The notes: generated by a model not told the origin, from the letters alone. DNA of 52,491 nucleotides from an uncultured Candidatus Melainabacteria bacterium (GCA_937895785.1 CALBKW010000070.1:1-52491), one strand, 5' to 3'; positions 34,556-43,239 are shown, counted from the first letter of the stretch. Numbers and translations: made by a program.

Positions 34556-34939
34556 CTAAGCTTCAACAGGAGCTTCTTCTGCTGGTGCTTCTGCAGCCGC
34601 TGCTGCTTCAGCTTCAGCTTGTTTTTTTGCTTCTTCTTCAGCTTGCTTTTTAGCTAAAGCTTTTTTAGATAATTTAACTGTTTCAGGTTTTTTGTAGTTT
34701 AATGAACCGTCATCGTTGCAGTTTTTGATTAAGTATGCAACAGTTTCAGTTGGTTGAGCGCCTTTAGATACCCAATTTAAAGCTTCTTGTTTGTTCAAAA
34801 CCATAACTTTAGTTTTTGGATTGTAGTGTCCCAATTCTTGAATTGGAGCGCCTTCACGTTTTGATGTTGAGTTTGTAACTACGATTCTGTAAGCTGGGTT
34901 CTTTTTGCAGCCTAATCTTTTTAATCTGATTTTTAACAT
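34556..34939 (-). CDS. rpsP: Small ribosomal subunit protein bS16
   Basis: 127 residues. MLKIRLKRLGCKKNPAYRIVV and GHYNPKTK are S16 signatures; the basic core ends near residue 85. The C-terminal 40 residues are a Lys then Ala/Glu-rich extension (AEAAAAAEAPAEEAPVEA), not needed for the fold but common in some phyla. It stands alone, not in the usual rpsP-rimM-trmD-rplS cluster. AAGGA lies about 11 nt before the ATG, a wide spacing. A structured 100-nt leader precedes it. Confidence 0.96.
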   Translation of the reverse strand: MLKIRLKRLGCKKNPAYRIVVTNSTSKREGAPIQELGHYNPKTKVMVLNKQEALNWVSKGAQPTETVAYLIKNCNDDGSLNYKKPETVKLSKKALAKKQAEEEAKKQAEAEAAAAAEAPAEEAPVEA

Positions 34940-34970
34940 TTTGTTTTTTGTCCTTCTTAATTTTCTACTC

Positions 34971-35026
34971 GTAAGTGTCTAGCCGCTTGACTCTTACTGA
35001 AATGAGTTTTAAGAGGAATAACTCAC
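34971..35026 (-). promoter_or_regulatory. Structured leader of rpsP (two hairpins)
   Basis: Stem 1 (34971-34997): GTAAGaGTC / GACaCTTAC with one mismatch around a 9-nt loop. Stem 2 (35002-35026): GTGAGTT / AACTCAT. Both lie between promoter and start codon, in the position of ribosomal-protein feedback leaders. No T-run, so not an attenuator of the ordinary kind. Confidence 0.5.
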
Positions 35027-35037
35027 TTCATACTTTT

Positions 35038-35067
35038 ATTATAACCACAAAAATAAAATACAAGCAA
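35038..35067 (-). promoter_or_regulatory. rpsP promoter
   Basis: Minus strand TTGCTT (35067-35062), 18-nt spacer, TATAAT (35043-35038). Near consensus. Confidence 0.75.
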
Positions 35068-35119
35068 GATTATTAACGAAAGTTACAGTCTGTTAACGAT
35101 TTGCCCCTTTTTTTATTAT

Positions 35120-35128
35120 TGATAAGAT
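35120..35128 (+). promoter_or_regulatory. Extended -10 (TGaTAAGAT), candidate leaderless start
   Basis: TG 35120-35121 and TAAGAT 35123-35128 end 6 nt before the ATG at 35135. TTGCCC at 35101-35106 is a weak -35 at 16 nt. No Shine-Dalgarno sequence. Confidence 0.5.
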
Positions 35129-35134
35129 ATTAAT

Positions 35135-37147
35135 ATGGCAAAGATTTTATTAGTTTCAGACAATAATGACAAAATTAAACATTATGACGAGATTTTAAGC
35201 AAATTCTCGCATGAATTTATGTTTGCGACTGATAATCAAATGTTTTTAGATTCAATTGAGGTTGAAGCTGTTAATATCATTGTTCTTGATGCTTCTTCAA
35301 AATCAATTGATTTGCCTCAACTTTATAGAAAAATTAATTCTATCAAGGATAATGTTATCACGGTTGTGTTATTGAAAGATGATAAAATTCCACCAGAATT
35401 GCTGAATATTTCAGATGCATTTTTAACTGAACCCGTTGCGGATAACATTTTACTATCAACTATTAACGTAAATTTACGTAGAAAAGAATCTTTGGTAAGA
35501 CTTGCAACATCTAACCAAAATCTTTCAAAAAGTTTGTATCAATTGGATGTACTGTATAATTTAGGCTCACAACTTTCAGCAACATTAGACAAAGAAAAGC
35601 TTATTAATATTATGTTAGAAGGGCTTGATAAGGCTTTGGGTTTTTCAGTTGCCTGCGTTTTAACTTTTAAGTCTAACAATGAACCTTTATTAATTATAAA
35701 TTCAATCAATCAAATTTCAGATAGATTGTTAGAGGCGCTAAAACTTAGAGCTGTATTGAATTACAAATCTTTGTTTGAAAATAAAGAAATGCCTTTCGAG
35801 TTAAATATTGATGATTTAAAAACAATAAAATATGCTAAAAATCCAATAGACGACTATGATTTTTCAATTCTGCGTTATGATACAATGTTTGCGCAAATTA
35901 ATTTGAGTGAAAATTTCTTCGGATTTGTCGAAATTTATAGAGAAAATTCTTTTACAAATGAAGATGCACAATGTTTTCACACTATTGCGCAACAAGTTTC
36001 TATGCCGTTGAAAAATTCTTCTTATGTTCAAGAAATTCAAGAAAAGAATGCAAGACTGCACTATTTGGAACACATGAAATCAGAAATGATTTCGCTTGTT
36101 TCTCATGAATTGAGAACTCCGATTACGCCATTGAAAACATCTTTACAAATTATTTCAAGCGGAAGAGCCGGTGAAGTTACTCCCAATATGGCAAAATTCT
36201 TAGGAATGGCAAACAAAAATATTGAAAGTTTTTCAAAGATTATTAACGACTTGCTTGATATGTCAAAAATTGAAGCAGGTAAAATGGATTACAAATTTAC
36301 TTCAACTAACGTGGAAAAACTTATTGAATTTGTTAAACTTCAACAAACAAATGTTGCAGAGTCTAAGGGCTTGAACTTGACAACTCATTTTGATGACAAA
36401 TTTGTAACAGTTTTTGCCGATTCTTCAAGATTGCAACAAGTTTTGAATAACTTGTTATCAAATGCAATTAAGTTCACTAACGCTGGTGGTACAATTGATA
36501 TTAGTACAAAGGTTGTTGATGCAAGTGAAATTAAGACTCCTGAATGTTTTGCCGATGAAGTGAAGAATTTAGAGGGTAAATATCTTCAAGTATGTGTATC
36601 GGATGATGGTATAGGTATTGAAGAAGAAAATTTACCTAAGATTTTTGACCAGTTCCAACAAGTTGAAAGTTCGCTATCACGTGAAGTTGGTGGTACTGGT
36701 TTAGGTTTACCGATTGTAAGAAAGATGTTAGATGCACATAATGGTGCTATTTGGGCTGAAAGTGAAGTTAATGAAGGCTCTAAATTTTACTTTGTTCTTC
36801 CTGTTTCTACCGACAAATCTAACTTCTGGATTTTACATAAACAACTAATTCAACAAGCAAAAGTTAATAAGACTAAATTTGTGACACTATCAATGAGTGC
36901 ATCAGGTGATGTCATAGAAAACTTATTGAAGGAAGATAACTTAATAAATAGAACATATCTTAACAATTCAGTTATAGTAAACGAAGATGGTCGAACAACA
37001 CTAACCATGGTAATTCCAGACGCAACTGCTTGTGTTGTTGACTTCTTAAAACGTAAGATTGATACCGTAGTGCTTAACGATAAAGCCCGATACGGTAAAT
37101 GTGATATAATGTATTCATACGCTACTTATCCAAAGGAGAAAGATTAA
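35135..37147 (+). CDS. Hybrid sensor histidine kinase with pseudo-receiver and GAF-like input
   Basis: 670 residues. Domain 1 (1-125) is receiver-like (KILLVSDNNDK, VNIIVLDAS) but the conserved Lys motif is replaced by EPV, so it is probably a pseudo-receiver. A GAF-like region (about 140-305) is followed by a short coil and HisKA with SLVSHELRTP (His324). HATPase_c follows with NNLLSNAIKFT, SDDGIGI, FDQFQQVE and GTGLGLPI. After about residue 560 comes an extra 110-residue C-terminal region (FVTLSMSASGDVIENLL...) I do not recognise. No transmembrane segment, so it senses in the cytoplasm. The stop overlaps the response regulator start. Confidence 0.88.
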   Translation: MAKILLVSDNNDKIKHYDEILSKFSHEFMFATDNQMFLDSIEVEAVNIIVLDASSKSIDLPQLYRKINSIKDNVITVVLLKDDKIPPELLNISDAFLTEPVADNILLSTINVNLRRKESLVRLATSNQNLSKSLYQLDVLYNLGSQLSATLDKEKLINIMLEGLDKALGFSVACVLTFKSNNEPLLIINSINQISDRLLEALKLRAVLNYKSLFENKEMPFELNIDDLKTIKYAKNPIDDYDFSILRYDTMFAQINLSENFFGFVEIYRENSFTNEDAQCFHTIAQQVSMPLKNSSYVQEIQEKNARLHYLEHMKSEMISLVSHELRTPITPLKTSLQIISSGRAGEVTPNMAKFLGMANKNIESFSKIINDLLDMSKIEAGKMDYKFTSTNVEKLIEFVKLQQTNVAESKGLNLTTHFDDKFVTVFADSSRLQQVLNNLLSNAIKFTNAGGTIDISTKVVDASEIKTPECFADEVKNLEGKYLQVCVSDDGIGIEEENLPKIFDQFQQVESSLSREVGGTGLGLPIVRKMLDAHNGAIWAESEVNEGSKFYFVLPVSTDKSNFWILHKQLIQQAKVNKTKFVTLSMSASGDVIENLLKEDNLINRTYLNNSVIVNEDGRTTLTMVIPDATACVVDFLKRKIDTVVLNDKARYGKCDIMYSYATYPKEKD

Positions 37148-37524
37148 TGAAAAAAATATTACTTGTAGATGATGAACAAGATATTGTAGAAACATTAAAA
37201 TTCGTTCTTGAAGCGGAAGGTTATACTTGTTTCTGCGCATATAATGGCGAAGATGGTTTAAAATTGGCTAAGGAAATTATACCAGATTTGATGGTATTAG
37301 ATGTTATGATGCCAAAGATTAATGGTTTCAAAATAAGTCGTTTATTGAAGTATGATGCTAAATATAAAAACATTCCAATCATTATGTTAACAGCACGTTC
37401 TCAAGACTCAGATAAACAAATCGGCGAAGAAACTGGTGCTGATGTTTGTATTACAAAGCCTTTTGACCTTGATGAAGTAGTTTTAACAGTAGCAAAATTA
37501 TTGAAAGAAAAAGAAAATAACTAG
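37147..37524 (+). CDS. Single-domain response regulator (CheY-like)
   Basis: 125 residues, receiver domain only. LLVDDEQDIVET supplies the acidic pair, D52 in LMVLDVMMP is the phosphate acceptor, IIMLTARS has the Thr, and ITKPFDLDE the Lys. With no output domain it must act by binding a partner. The kinase upstream (1-nt overlap) is the obvious phosphate source and the PilB-like protein 1 nt downstream the likely target. Confidence 0.92.
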   Translation: MKKILLVDDEQDIVETLKFVLEAEGYTCFCAYNGEDGLKLAKEIIPDLMVLDVMMPKINGFKISRLLKYDAKYKNIPIIMLTARSQDSDKQIGEETGADVCITKPFDLDEVVLTVAKLLKEKENN

Positions 37525-37525
37525 T

Positions 37526-38914
37526 ATGATGATGATGAATGAAGCGGTTACAAATAAAACCTTAGAAAAAATTAAATATGACCTTGTAAGAGAAGGCCTT
37601 GTAGAATATGAAGTTATAGAAAAAGCTCAAGAATTAGCTACAGCTCAAAATATAAGTATTGGTCAAGCGCTAATTAATTTGAACATTTTGTCAGAAGAAA
37701 CTCTTTTAAAATTTATGGAATCTAAATTGCACATTCCAAACGTAAATTTAGAAGATTACACGCTAGACAAAAACTGCTTGCAATACATCAACATTGTAGA
37801 TGCACGTAAATACAAAATTATTCCGTTATTTAAAATAGAAGACGTTTTAACTGTTGCAATGGCTGACCCATGGGATTTGTTTGCAATTGATAAAATTATG
37901 GAAAAAGCGGAATGTTCAATTGACCCTGTAATTTCATCTGAAGCAAGTATTTTAAAGAAAATTGATGAATACTACAAAACTCCAAATACCGTAGGTGAAA
38001 TATTTACAGAAGCTCAAGAATCTGGCTATGACTGGCATGAAGAATTGCACAATGATGATTTATCAGATGAGCATATTCAAAAGATTATTCGTGCAATTTT
38101 AAAACAAGCTATTCTTGAAGATAAACATGAAGTTTATTTTGCATACAGTGATAGAGGTTTAGATATTTCATTTAAACAAAAAGGAACTGTTTATGAAAAA
38201 GGATTTATTCCTTCTGTTTTAGCATCTTCATTTGTTGCTAAGTTAAAAGTATTATCAAATTTAGATCCTGCAGTTAGTGAAATACCTCAACTTGGTAAAT
38301 TATGCTTTAAAGTTGATGAAATGACTTTAGTCGCAAGCATTTCTTCATTCCCAACTGTAATGGGTGAAAGAATTGCGTTAAAAATTTACAAACCGCCAAA
38401 AGCAATAAACACAATTATTAAAGATGAGGCAAAGGTACAATTTGTTAAAAATTCACTTGAGAACCCTGGAATTGTGCTTGTATGCGGTGCTCCGTTGTCA
38501 GGTAAAACTCACGTAATTTATTCATTATTAAATGAAATTTCTGATACTAAGAAAAATATTATGACGATTGAATCTATTACAAAATACGATTTGCCTAAAA
38601 TTAATCAGTGTGAACTTAATGAAGGCGTTGGTTTTAACTTAGATAAAGCGTTGAGATTTATTGAGTTTCAATCTCCTGATATTATTTATTTTGAAGGTAT
38701 GATGTCAAAATTTGATTATCTTTCAAGTCTAGTGTTCAGTAATAAAACAGTAATTACTGAGTTTATGGCTGAAAACATGTCAGATTTACGTGAAAAAATG
38801 GCGTACTCAGAAGTTGAAACTTTTAAATCACTAGTTTCTTGTCTAATCTTTATTCACTCAAAAGATAGTGTTGAAGTGTTTGATAAGAATACTATTCAAA
38901 AGTATTTGGCATAA
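37526..38914 (+). CDS. Degenerate PilB/GspE-like protein in a two-component operon
   Basis: 462 residues. An MshEN/GspE_N-like domain (about 15-75: LVREGLVEYEVIEKAQEL... ISIGQALINLNILSEETLLKFM), an N2-like domain (EVYFAYSDRGLDISFKQKG where SDIHIEP is usual) and an ATPase-like core. The P-loop survives as GAPLSGKTH (321-329). The other boxes are lost: Asp box IEDPVE becomes IESITKY, Walker B GEIRD becomes FEGMMS, the His box is TEFMAEN, and the tetracysteine site is missing. It probably binds nucleotide without turnover and regulates the real PilB. The start is any of four tandem ATGs (37526-37537) with no binding site. Confidence 0.75.
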   Translation: MMMMNEAVTNKTLEKIKYDLVREGLVEYEVIEKAQELATAQNISIGQALINLNILSEETLLKFMESKLHIPNVNLEDYTLDKNCLQYINIVDARKYKIIPLFKIEDVLTVAMADPWDLFAIDKIMEKAECSIDPVISSEASILKKIDEYYKTPNTVGEIFTEAQESGYDWHEELHNDDLSDEHIQKIIRAILKQAILEDKHEVYFAYSDRGLDISFKQKGTVYEKGFIPSVLASSFVAKLKVLSNLDPAVSEIPQLGKLCFKVDEMTLVASISSFPTVMGERIALKIYKPPKAINTIIKDEAKVQFVKNSLENPGIVLVCGAPLSGKTHVIYSLLNEISDTKKNIMTIESITKYDLPKINQCELNEGVGFNLDKALRFIEFQSPDIIYFEGMMSKFDYLSSLVFSNKTVITEFMAENMSDLREKMAYSEVETFKSLVSCLIFIHSKDSVEVFDKNTIQKYLA

Positions 38915-38932
38915 TTTGAAATGATAAATTTT

Positions 38933-38961
38933 ATAAGGCGCGAGCGAAGCTCGCGCCTTAT
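38933..38961. terminator. Perfect GC-rich hairpin (terminator-like, weak T-run)
   Basis: ATAAGGCGCGAGC and its complement form a 13-bp stem with a GAA loop, between convergent genes. The T-tail is short, but position fits a terminator. Confidence 0.75.
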
Positions 38962-39018
38962 TGATAAATTGCTTGATAATGTCATTCTGTACTTGTTTCA
39001 GAATCGAATTGAGATTTG

Positions 39019-39978
39019 TTAATCCTCTAAAAAACTACGGAATAAATCTGTTTTATCGTTACTTCTTATCTTGTTTATTGCTAAATCTTCCAATTGTCTT
39101 ATACGTTCTTTTGAAAAACCTAAAATTTTTCCCAATTCTTCAAGAGTTTTTGGTCGTGTGCCTTCAAGTCCAAAACGGTGGATTAAAATTTGTCGTTCTC
39201 GCTCCTCAAGATGTCGCATCAAAAAAGGCATACAATCGCTTAAATTTGTATTTTGTGCTTGCTCTTCTGGCGCTTTATAGCTCGAATCTGCGATATAATC
39301 CTGCACACTTAAATCTTCTGTAACAGGTGTATCAAGACTTATTGGTTCTTTCATTATTGCTTTTTTTATTCCCTGAACTCTTTTTATACTTATTTCCATT
39401 CTCTCAGCTATTTCTTTTTCACAAGGTTCTCGATTAAGTTCAAAAGTTAAATCTAATATCGCTTTTTTATATTTTCTAATTTTATCGGTCATGTGAACAG
39501 GGATTCTGATAGAACGAGAATAGTTTGAAATTGCTCGAATTATTGTTTGCTTAATCCACCACGTTGCATAGGTCGAAAATTTGAATGATTTTGTGTAATC
39601 AAATTTTTCAGCAGCTCTAATCAAACCAATAGAACCCTCTTGAACTAAATCCATAAATAGAACACCCTGACCTACATACCTTTTTGCAATGCTGATAACA
39701 AGGCGTAAGTTCGCTTGTACTAGTTTTTTCTTTGCTCTAAGCGCATCATCTCGAGAACCCTCTTTTATGCTTTTGCCTAAAAATAACTCATCTTTAGTGC
39801 TTAGTAGTTTAGTTTTGCCGATGTCTTTTAGATACATTTGCAATAAATCGTCTTCCTTTGCAATACAACTAAATGTTTTAGGCTCTTCATCTAAGTTTTC
39901 ATCATCAGTATCTCTAAAATCAAATTCGTCCCATTTTTCGTCAATCAAGACAGCACTACAACTCTTTAAATTACTCAT
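39019..39978 (-). CDS. Group 2-like sigma-70 factor (RpoD-related)
   Basis: 319 residues. It contains region 1.2 (LLQMYLKDIGKTKLLSTKDE), region 2 with LVQEGSIGLIRAAEKFDY, FSTYATWWIKQTIIRAI and SIRIPVHM, region 3, and region 4 with LEELGKILGFSKERIRQLED. It lacks the long N-terminal region 1.1 of the housekeeping factor and is more diverged in 4.2 (group 1 has VTRERIRQIE). This suits an alternative group 2 factor, as cyanobacteria have several. It is a single-gene unit with AAGGAT 10 nt before the start. Conditions of use are not visible. Confidence 0.85.
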   Translation of the reverse strand: MSNLKSCSAVLIDEKWDEFDFRDTDDENLDEEPKTFSCIAKEDDLLQMYLKDIGKTKLLSTKDELFLGKSIKEGSRDDALRAKKKLVQANLRLVISIAKRYVGQGVLFMDLVQEGSIGLIRAAEKFDYTKSFKFSTYATWWIKQTIIRAISNYSRSIRIPVHMTDKIRKYKKAILDLTFELNREPCEKEIAERMEISIKRVQGIKKAIMKEPISLDTPVTEDLSVQDYIADSSYKAPEEQAQNTNLSDCMPFLMRHLEERERQILIHRFGLEGTRPKTLEELGKILGFSKERIRQLEDLAINKIRSNDKTDLFRSFLED

Positions 39979-40066
39979 ACTTCATAAATCCTTATACTTC
40001 CATCTACAATTTTTTAGACGAAGGTTTTAAGAATTTGTTTCAAAATAATTAAATTAAAAAGATAAC

Positions 40067-40099
40067 AAAGCACCCATGAATTGAATTCATGGGTGCTTT
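40067..40099 (-). terminator. Terminator after lemA-like gene
   Basis: AAAGCACCCATGAAT / ATTCATGGGTGCTTT 15-bp stem with a TGA loop; T-rich downstream on the minus strand. Confidence 0.9.
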
Positions 40100-40113
40100 A
40101 GTTTGTTGAAATT

Positions 40114-40644
40114 TTATCTGTCATAACGTGGTGGAGGAGGCTTTACCTCGTTGATTTTAGCAAGAATGCTTGACGGGAACGAATTTATGTACCAGTTCAT
40201 TCTATCCACTGCATCGTTATAATATACCAACTTTTCGTTTTGAGCTTCTTCTAATGTTGCTAATTGACGTAATTGAGCTTGTAAACCAGCGTTTGTTTTC
40301 AAATCTTTATATCTGCCAACAGCTTGAACGATTAATTCAACTTGTTTATCAAATTTCTTTTGTAGCTCATAACGTTGTTCAACATTGTCAATTCGAGGTT
40401 TTAGCTTGTTTAATTCATATCTGATCGCATAGGCATCATTAACTAAATGTTGGTCTTTATCCATAAATTCTTTTGCATAGCCTAATATGTCAAGAATTAC
40501 GACATTTTTCTTAATTAAAATAGCATCAACGCCAGCCAAACCTCTTAAAAGGTTGTCTTTGTATTTATCTAAATCAAGTGCAAGTTTTATTACATAAATT
40601 ATGTATAGTAATATACCTACAATAATTATCCATAATGCTGTCAT
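40114..40644 (-). CDS. lemA: LemA family membrane protein
   Basis: 176 residues. An N-terminal membrane anchor (LWIIIVGILLYIIYVI) is followed by a long helical body with the family's closing motif YNDAVDRMNWYINSFPSSILAKI. LemA proteins have a helical bundle facing outward and no established activity. It is shorter than usual and ends with a Pro-rich tail (KPPPPRYDR). It starts 3 nt after the LCP stop with AGGAGA before the ATG, so it is co-transcribed with it; a shared envelope role is plausible. Confidence 0.8.
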   Translation of the reverse strand: MTALWIIIVGILLYIIYVIKLALDLDKYKDNLLRGLAGVDAILIKKNVVILDILGYAKEFMDKDQHLVNDAYAIRYELNKLKPRIDNVEQRYELQKKFDKQVELIVQAVGRYKDLKTNAGLQAQLRQLATLEEAQNEKLVYYNDAVDRMNWYINSFPSSILAKINEVKPPPPRYDR

Positions 40645-40647
40645 TTA

Positions 40648-42000
40648 TTATTCTCCTGCAAGATAAATAGTTATGTCACTGCTTGTACAGTAAGCTCTGT
40701 CTGGGTTATATACAAATTGCATCTTGTTCAATTGCGGAGCTTTTCTTTTTAAGCTTGCGAAAAATTCGTTTGAAACTGATGGTTCGTGAGCAATGAATTG
40801 AGAATGTGGCAAGCTTGCTGGTCCAAAACAGTTAACGTTGTAGCCTAATTCTTCAACTGTAGCTTTTACGCTTTCAGCGGTAGCCTTGTTTGCTTTTGTA
40901 TATTTGATACCGATGTTATAAGCTTCTGTTGTAGGTGAAACTCTGTCACGATAAATCATTCTATTTACCATTTCTTGAGTTTTTTCAGGGTCTAAAATCC
41001 AGTAACTGATATAACCATGTTTGTTTGGTGCACCTGGAAGTGTCGCAAATTCAATTTTGTTTATATCAAATCCTTTAGACATTGCTGCATATTGAGAAAT
41101 TTCATAGAAAGACATATCTGTCTTTACGTATGTTGCAATAACATTTAAAATGTCTGGAATTTTTGCAATAGTTTGAGGAGTTTGTAATTTTTCCAACAAA
41201 CCTTTTAAGAACCATTGTTGACGTTGAGTTCTACCAATATCGCCTAAGCCGTCATGTCTGAATCGTAAATATCCAACAGCGTTTTGACCGTCTAAAATGT
41301 TTAAACCTTTTGATAAGTTTACGTGTAAATTACCTGCATAATCGTGGTAGTACATATTCTTTTCTACATAAATTGGAATACCACCGATTGCATCAACAAT
41401 TCTTCTCACAGCTTCGTCGTGAACTAAGATATAATGGTCTATTTTTACACCTAAAGTTCTTTCAATAGTGGCTTTTGTCATTTCAATACCACCAATTGCG
41501 TGTGCAGAATTGATTTTTTGGATACCGTAATCTCCAGGTAAGTATACTTTACTATCACGCGGGATTGAAATTGCGTTTATTGATTTTGTTTTAGGGTCTA
41601 TATTTAACAATATGATTGTGTCTGTTCTTGCGCCAGCCCAAGGATTTGTTGGTGAATTGTTTGCATCAACACCGCAAAGTAAAATGTTTTGGCGTCTTTG
41701 AGCAAAAGGCATTGCAAAATTTACGTGCTGTTTGTTCTTTACATCTAGTGGCAAACTTAGCAACATCTTTGTAACAAAAGAATCTTCACCAAAGGTTTCT
41801 GTAATAATTTCTTTGTTTTCTTGAGCTATTAAAAGAACAAGAATTATTGCGCAAAATACGATTACTATTCCGAACAAAGTTCTTGCAAATCCAGAAGTAT
41901 CTTCTTTTTCCGCTTTTAAATGCTTTAAAAATACGCTATATTCTTCGTTTAAGTCTTTTTCTTCTTGTTCTAATTTTTGATCTATATCTGATTTTGACAT
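40648..42000 (-). CDS. LytR-CpsA-Psr (LCP) family protein
   Basis: 450 residues. A charged cytoplasmic N-terminus is followed by one membrane span near 42-62 (LFGIVIVFCAIILVLLIAQ) and the LCP core. The core has ILLCGVDANN, GARTDTIILLNIDPKTKSINAISIPRD (which holds the phosphate-binding Arg), KINSAHAIGG, VDAIGGIPIYVEKNM and RFRHDGLGDIGRTQRQQ. A C-terminal LytR_C-like domain runs from about 350. LCP enzymes attach glycopolymers to cell-wall peptidoglycan from polyprenyl-phosphate donors. With wecB in the same window this fits surface polymer assembly. TTGATT-17-TATAAT precedes it. Confidence 0.9.
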   Translation of the reverse strand: MSKSDIDQKLEQEEKDLNEEYSVFLKHLKAEKEDTSGFARTLFGIVIVFCAIILVLLIAQENKEIITETFGEDSFVTKMLLSLPLDVKNKQHVNFAMPFAQRRQNILLCGVDANNSPTNPWAGARTDTIILLNIDPKTKSINAISIPRDSKVYLPGDYGIQKINSAHAIGGIEMTKATIERTLGVKIDHYILVHDEAVRRIVDAIGGIPIYVEKNMYYHDYAGNLHVNLSKGLNILDGQNAVGYLRFRHDGLGDIGRTQRQQWFLKGLLEKLQTPQTIAKIPDILNVIATYVKTDMSFYEISQYAAMSKGFDINKIEFATLPGAPNKHGYISYWILDPEKTQEMVNRMIYRDRVSPTTEAYNIGIKYTKANKATAESVKATVEELGYNVNCFGPASLPHSQFIAHEPSVSNEFFASLKRKAPQLNKMQFVYNPDRAYCTSSDITIYLAGE

Positions 42001-42041
42001 TATATTTACACTTTTCTAATACTCATATCCAGTTTATAAAT

Positions 42042-42070
42042 ATTATATTTTAACAGGGTTGTAAAATCAA
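42042..42070 (-). promoter_or_regulatory. Promoter of the LCP-lemA operon
   Basis: Minus strand TTGATT (42070-42065), 17-nt spacer, TATAAT (42047-42042); leader about 35 nt. Confidence 0.7.
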
Positions 42071-42097
42071 TTAATGTTAACTAGAGTTAAGTAAATT

Positions 42098-42892
42098 TTA
42101 CTTAACTTCTTTTTGATAAGCCCAAGCGGAATGATTGTGTATGCTTTCCATCGCTTCGCATTCAACTTCAAATTCTTTTACAACTTCGTTTTTGCGCAAG
42201 TCTAAAACAACATCACGTAAAATATCTTCTACAAATTTTGGATTGTCGTAGGCTTTTTCTGTTACAAACTTTTCGTCTTCACGTTTCAATAGTGGGTAGA
42301 TAGAGCTTGATGAATGGCTTTCTACCATATCAATAAGGTCTTCAATCCAAATGTGTTCGTTTCTATCGTACGAAACTTTAACACCAATAATTGCTCTTTG
42401 GTTATGTGCTCCATATTCAGAAATTTCTTTTGAACAAGGACAAAGAGTTGTTACTGGAACTTTTACGCCTAAAATAAATTTATAATTTTCTTTTTCCGTG
42501 TTGTAATTTTCTAAAACACTGTTAAATGAACATTCGTAACTCATTGTAGAGGTTAGACCTGAAACGGGTGCGAATTTATTTATAAAATATTTAAAAGTTA
42601 ATTCCAATTCTCCGCTTTGTGCGTCTAACTTTTCTACAATTGCAGATATACACCCTTTCAAGTCAGAACCTAAAAGGTCTTTGCTTTGCCAGTCTGTAAG
42701 CACCTCAACAAAGCGTGACATGTGAGTACCTTTGTAATGTTTAGGTAACGACACAGAAACGCGAGCTTTAGCGTTTACGACTTGATTTGAGCTATTTTTA
42801 CGTCTAATGTTTAGCGGAATTTCAAAATCTTTAATTCCGACCTTTTGAATATCGACTCCTCTTGAGTCGTATTCGTTTTGTATATCTTTCAT
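42098..42892 (-). CDS. folE2: GTP cyclohydrolase I type IB (FolE2)
   Basis: 264 residues. Makes 7,8-dihydroneopterin triphosphate, first step to folate and queuosine. LCPCSKEISEYGAHNQR contains the metal-binding Cys and the family hallmark; also MKDIQNEYDSRGVDIQKVGI and FKYFINKFAPVSGLTSTMSYE. FolE2 replaces zinc-dependent FolE and works with Mn or other metals. It starts 5 nt after the repeat protein upstream, without a clear binding site, so translation is probably coupled. A YhhQ-type queuosine-precursor transporter is at 51.5 kb. Confidence 0.95.
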   Translation of the reverse strand: MKDIQNEYDSRGVDIQKVGIKDFEIPLNIRRKNSSNQVVNAKARVSVSLPKHYKGTHMSRFVEVLTDWQSKDLLGSDLKGCISAIVEKLDAQSGELELTFKYFINKFAPVSGLTSTMSYECSFNSVLENYNTEKENYKFILGVKVPVTTLCPCSKEISEYGAHNQRAIIGVKVSYDRNEHIWIEDLIDMVESHSSSSIYPLLKREDEKFVTEKAYDNPKFVEDILRDVVLDLRKNEVVKEFEVECEAMESIHNHSAWAYQKEVK

Positions 42893-42897
42893 CGTGG

Positions 42898-43239
42898 TTA
42901 TTCTTTAATTAATTCCATACCGCCATCGTTGTTTTCAAGGGCAGTCAAAAGTTTTAAAGCAGCTTCTTTTTGAGTTTTTTTAGGAGCAACTCTCAACAAT
43001 TCAATAGCTTTCATAACGATTGGATCGTTGTCATACCAACGTTTACCTTTGCCGTGAAATTCTGACATAATGTCATAAACTTTTTCAATAACATCTGCAG
43101 CAACTTGTTCTTGCATTTGAATAATAAATTCTGCAGCTGCATCTCTTTTATCTCCAGGAGCCAATCTTAAAAGTTCTAATGCTTCTTTTAATACTGGGTC
43201 TTTATCATACCAACGGCGTTGTTGTTGTTTTGCTTCCAT
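42898..43239 (-). CDS. Two-repeat RWYDxDP protein
   Basis: 113 residues made of two homologous halves: RRWYDKDPVLKEALELLRLAP (residues 8-28) and KRWYDNDPIVMKAIELLRVAP (66-86), each followed by an Ala/Lys helix with AAAEFI or EAALKLL. No signal peptide or membrane segment. GAGGT precedes the ATG. It is the first gene of a unit with folE2, 5 nt apart. The duplicated motif suggests a small helical protein with two equal binding surfaces. I do not know the family; any link to folate or stress is from position only. Confidence 0.65.
   Translation of the reverse strand: MEAKQQQRRWYDKDPVLKEALELLRLAPGDKRDAAAEFIIQMQEQVAADVIEKVYDIMSEFHGKGKRWYDNDPIVMKAIELLRVAPKKTQKEAALKLLTALENNDGGMELIKE

Noticed and set aside
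38961..39323. 120-residue + strand frame opposite the sigma factor gene
   Set aside because: Fully antisense to the conserved sigma factor; no start signals.
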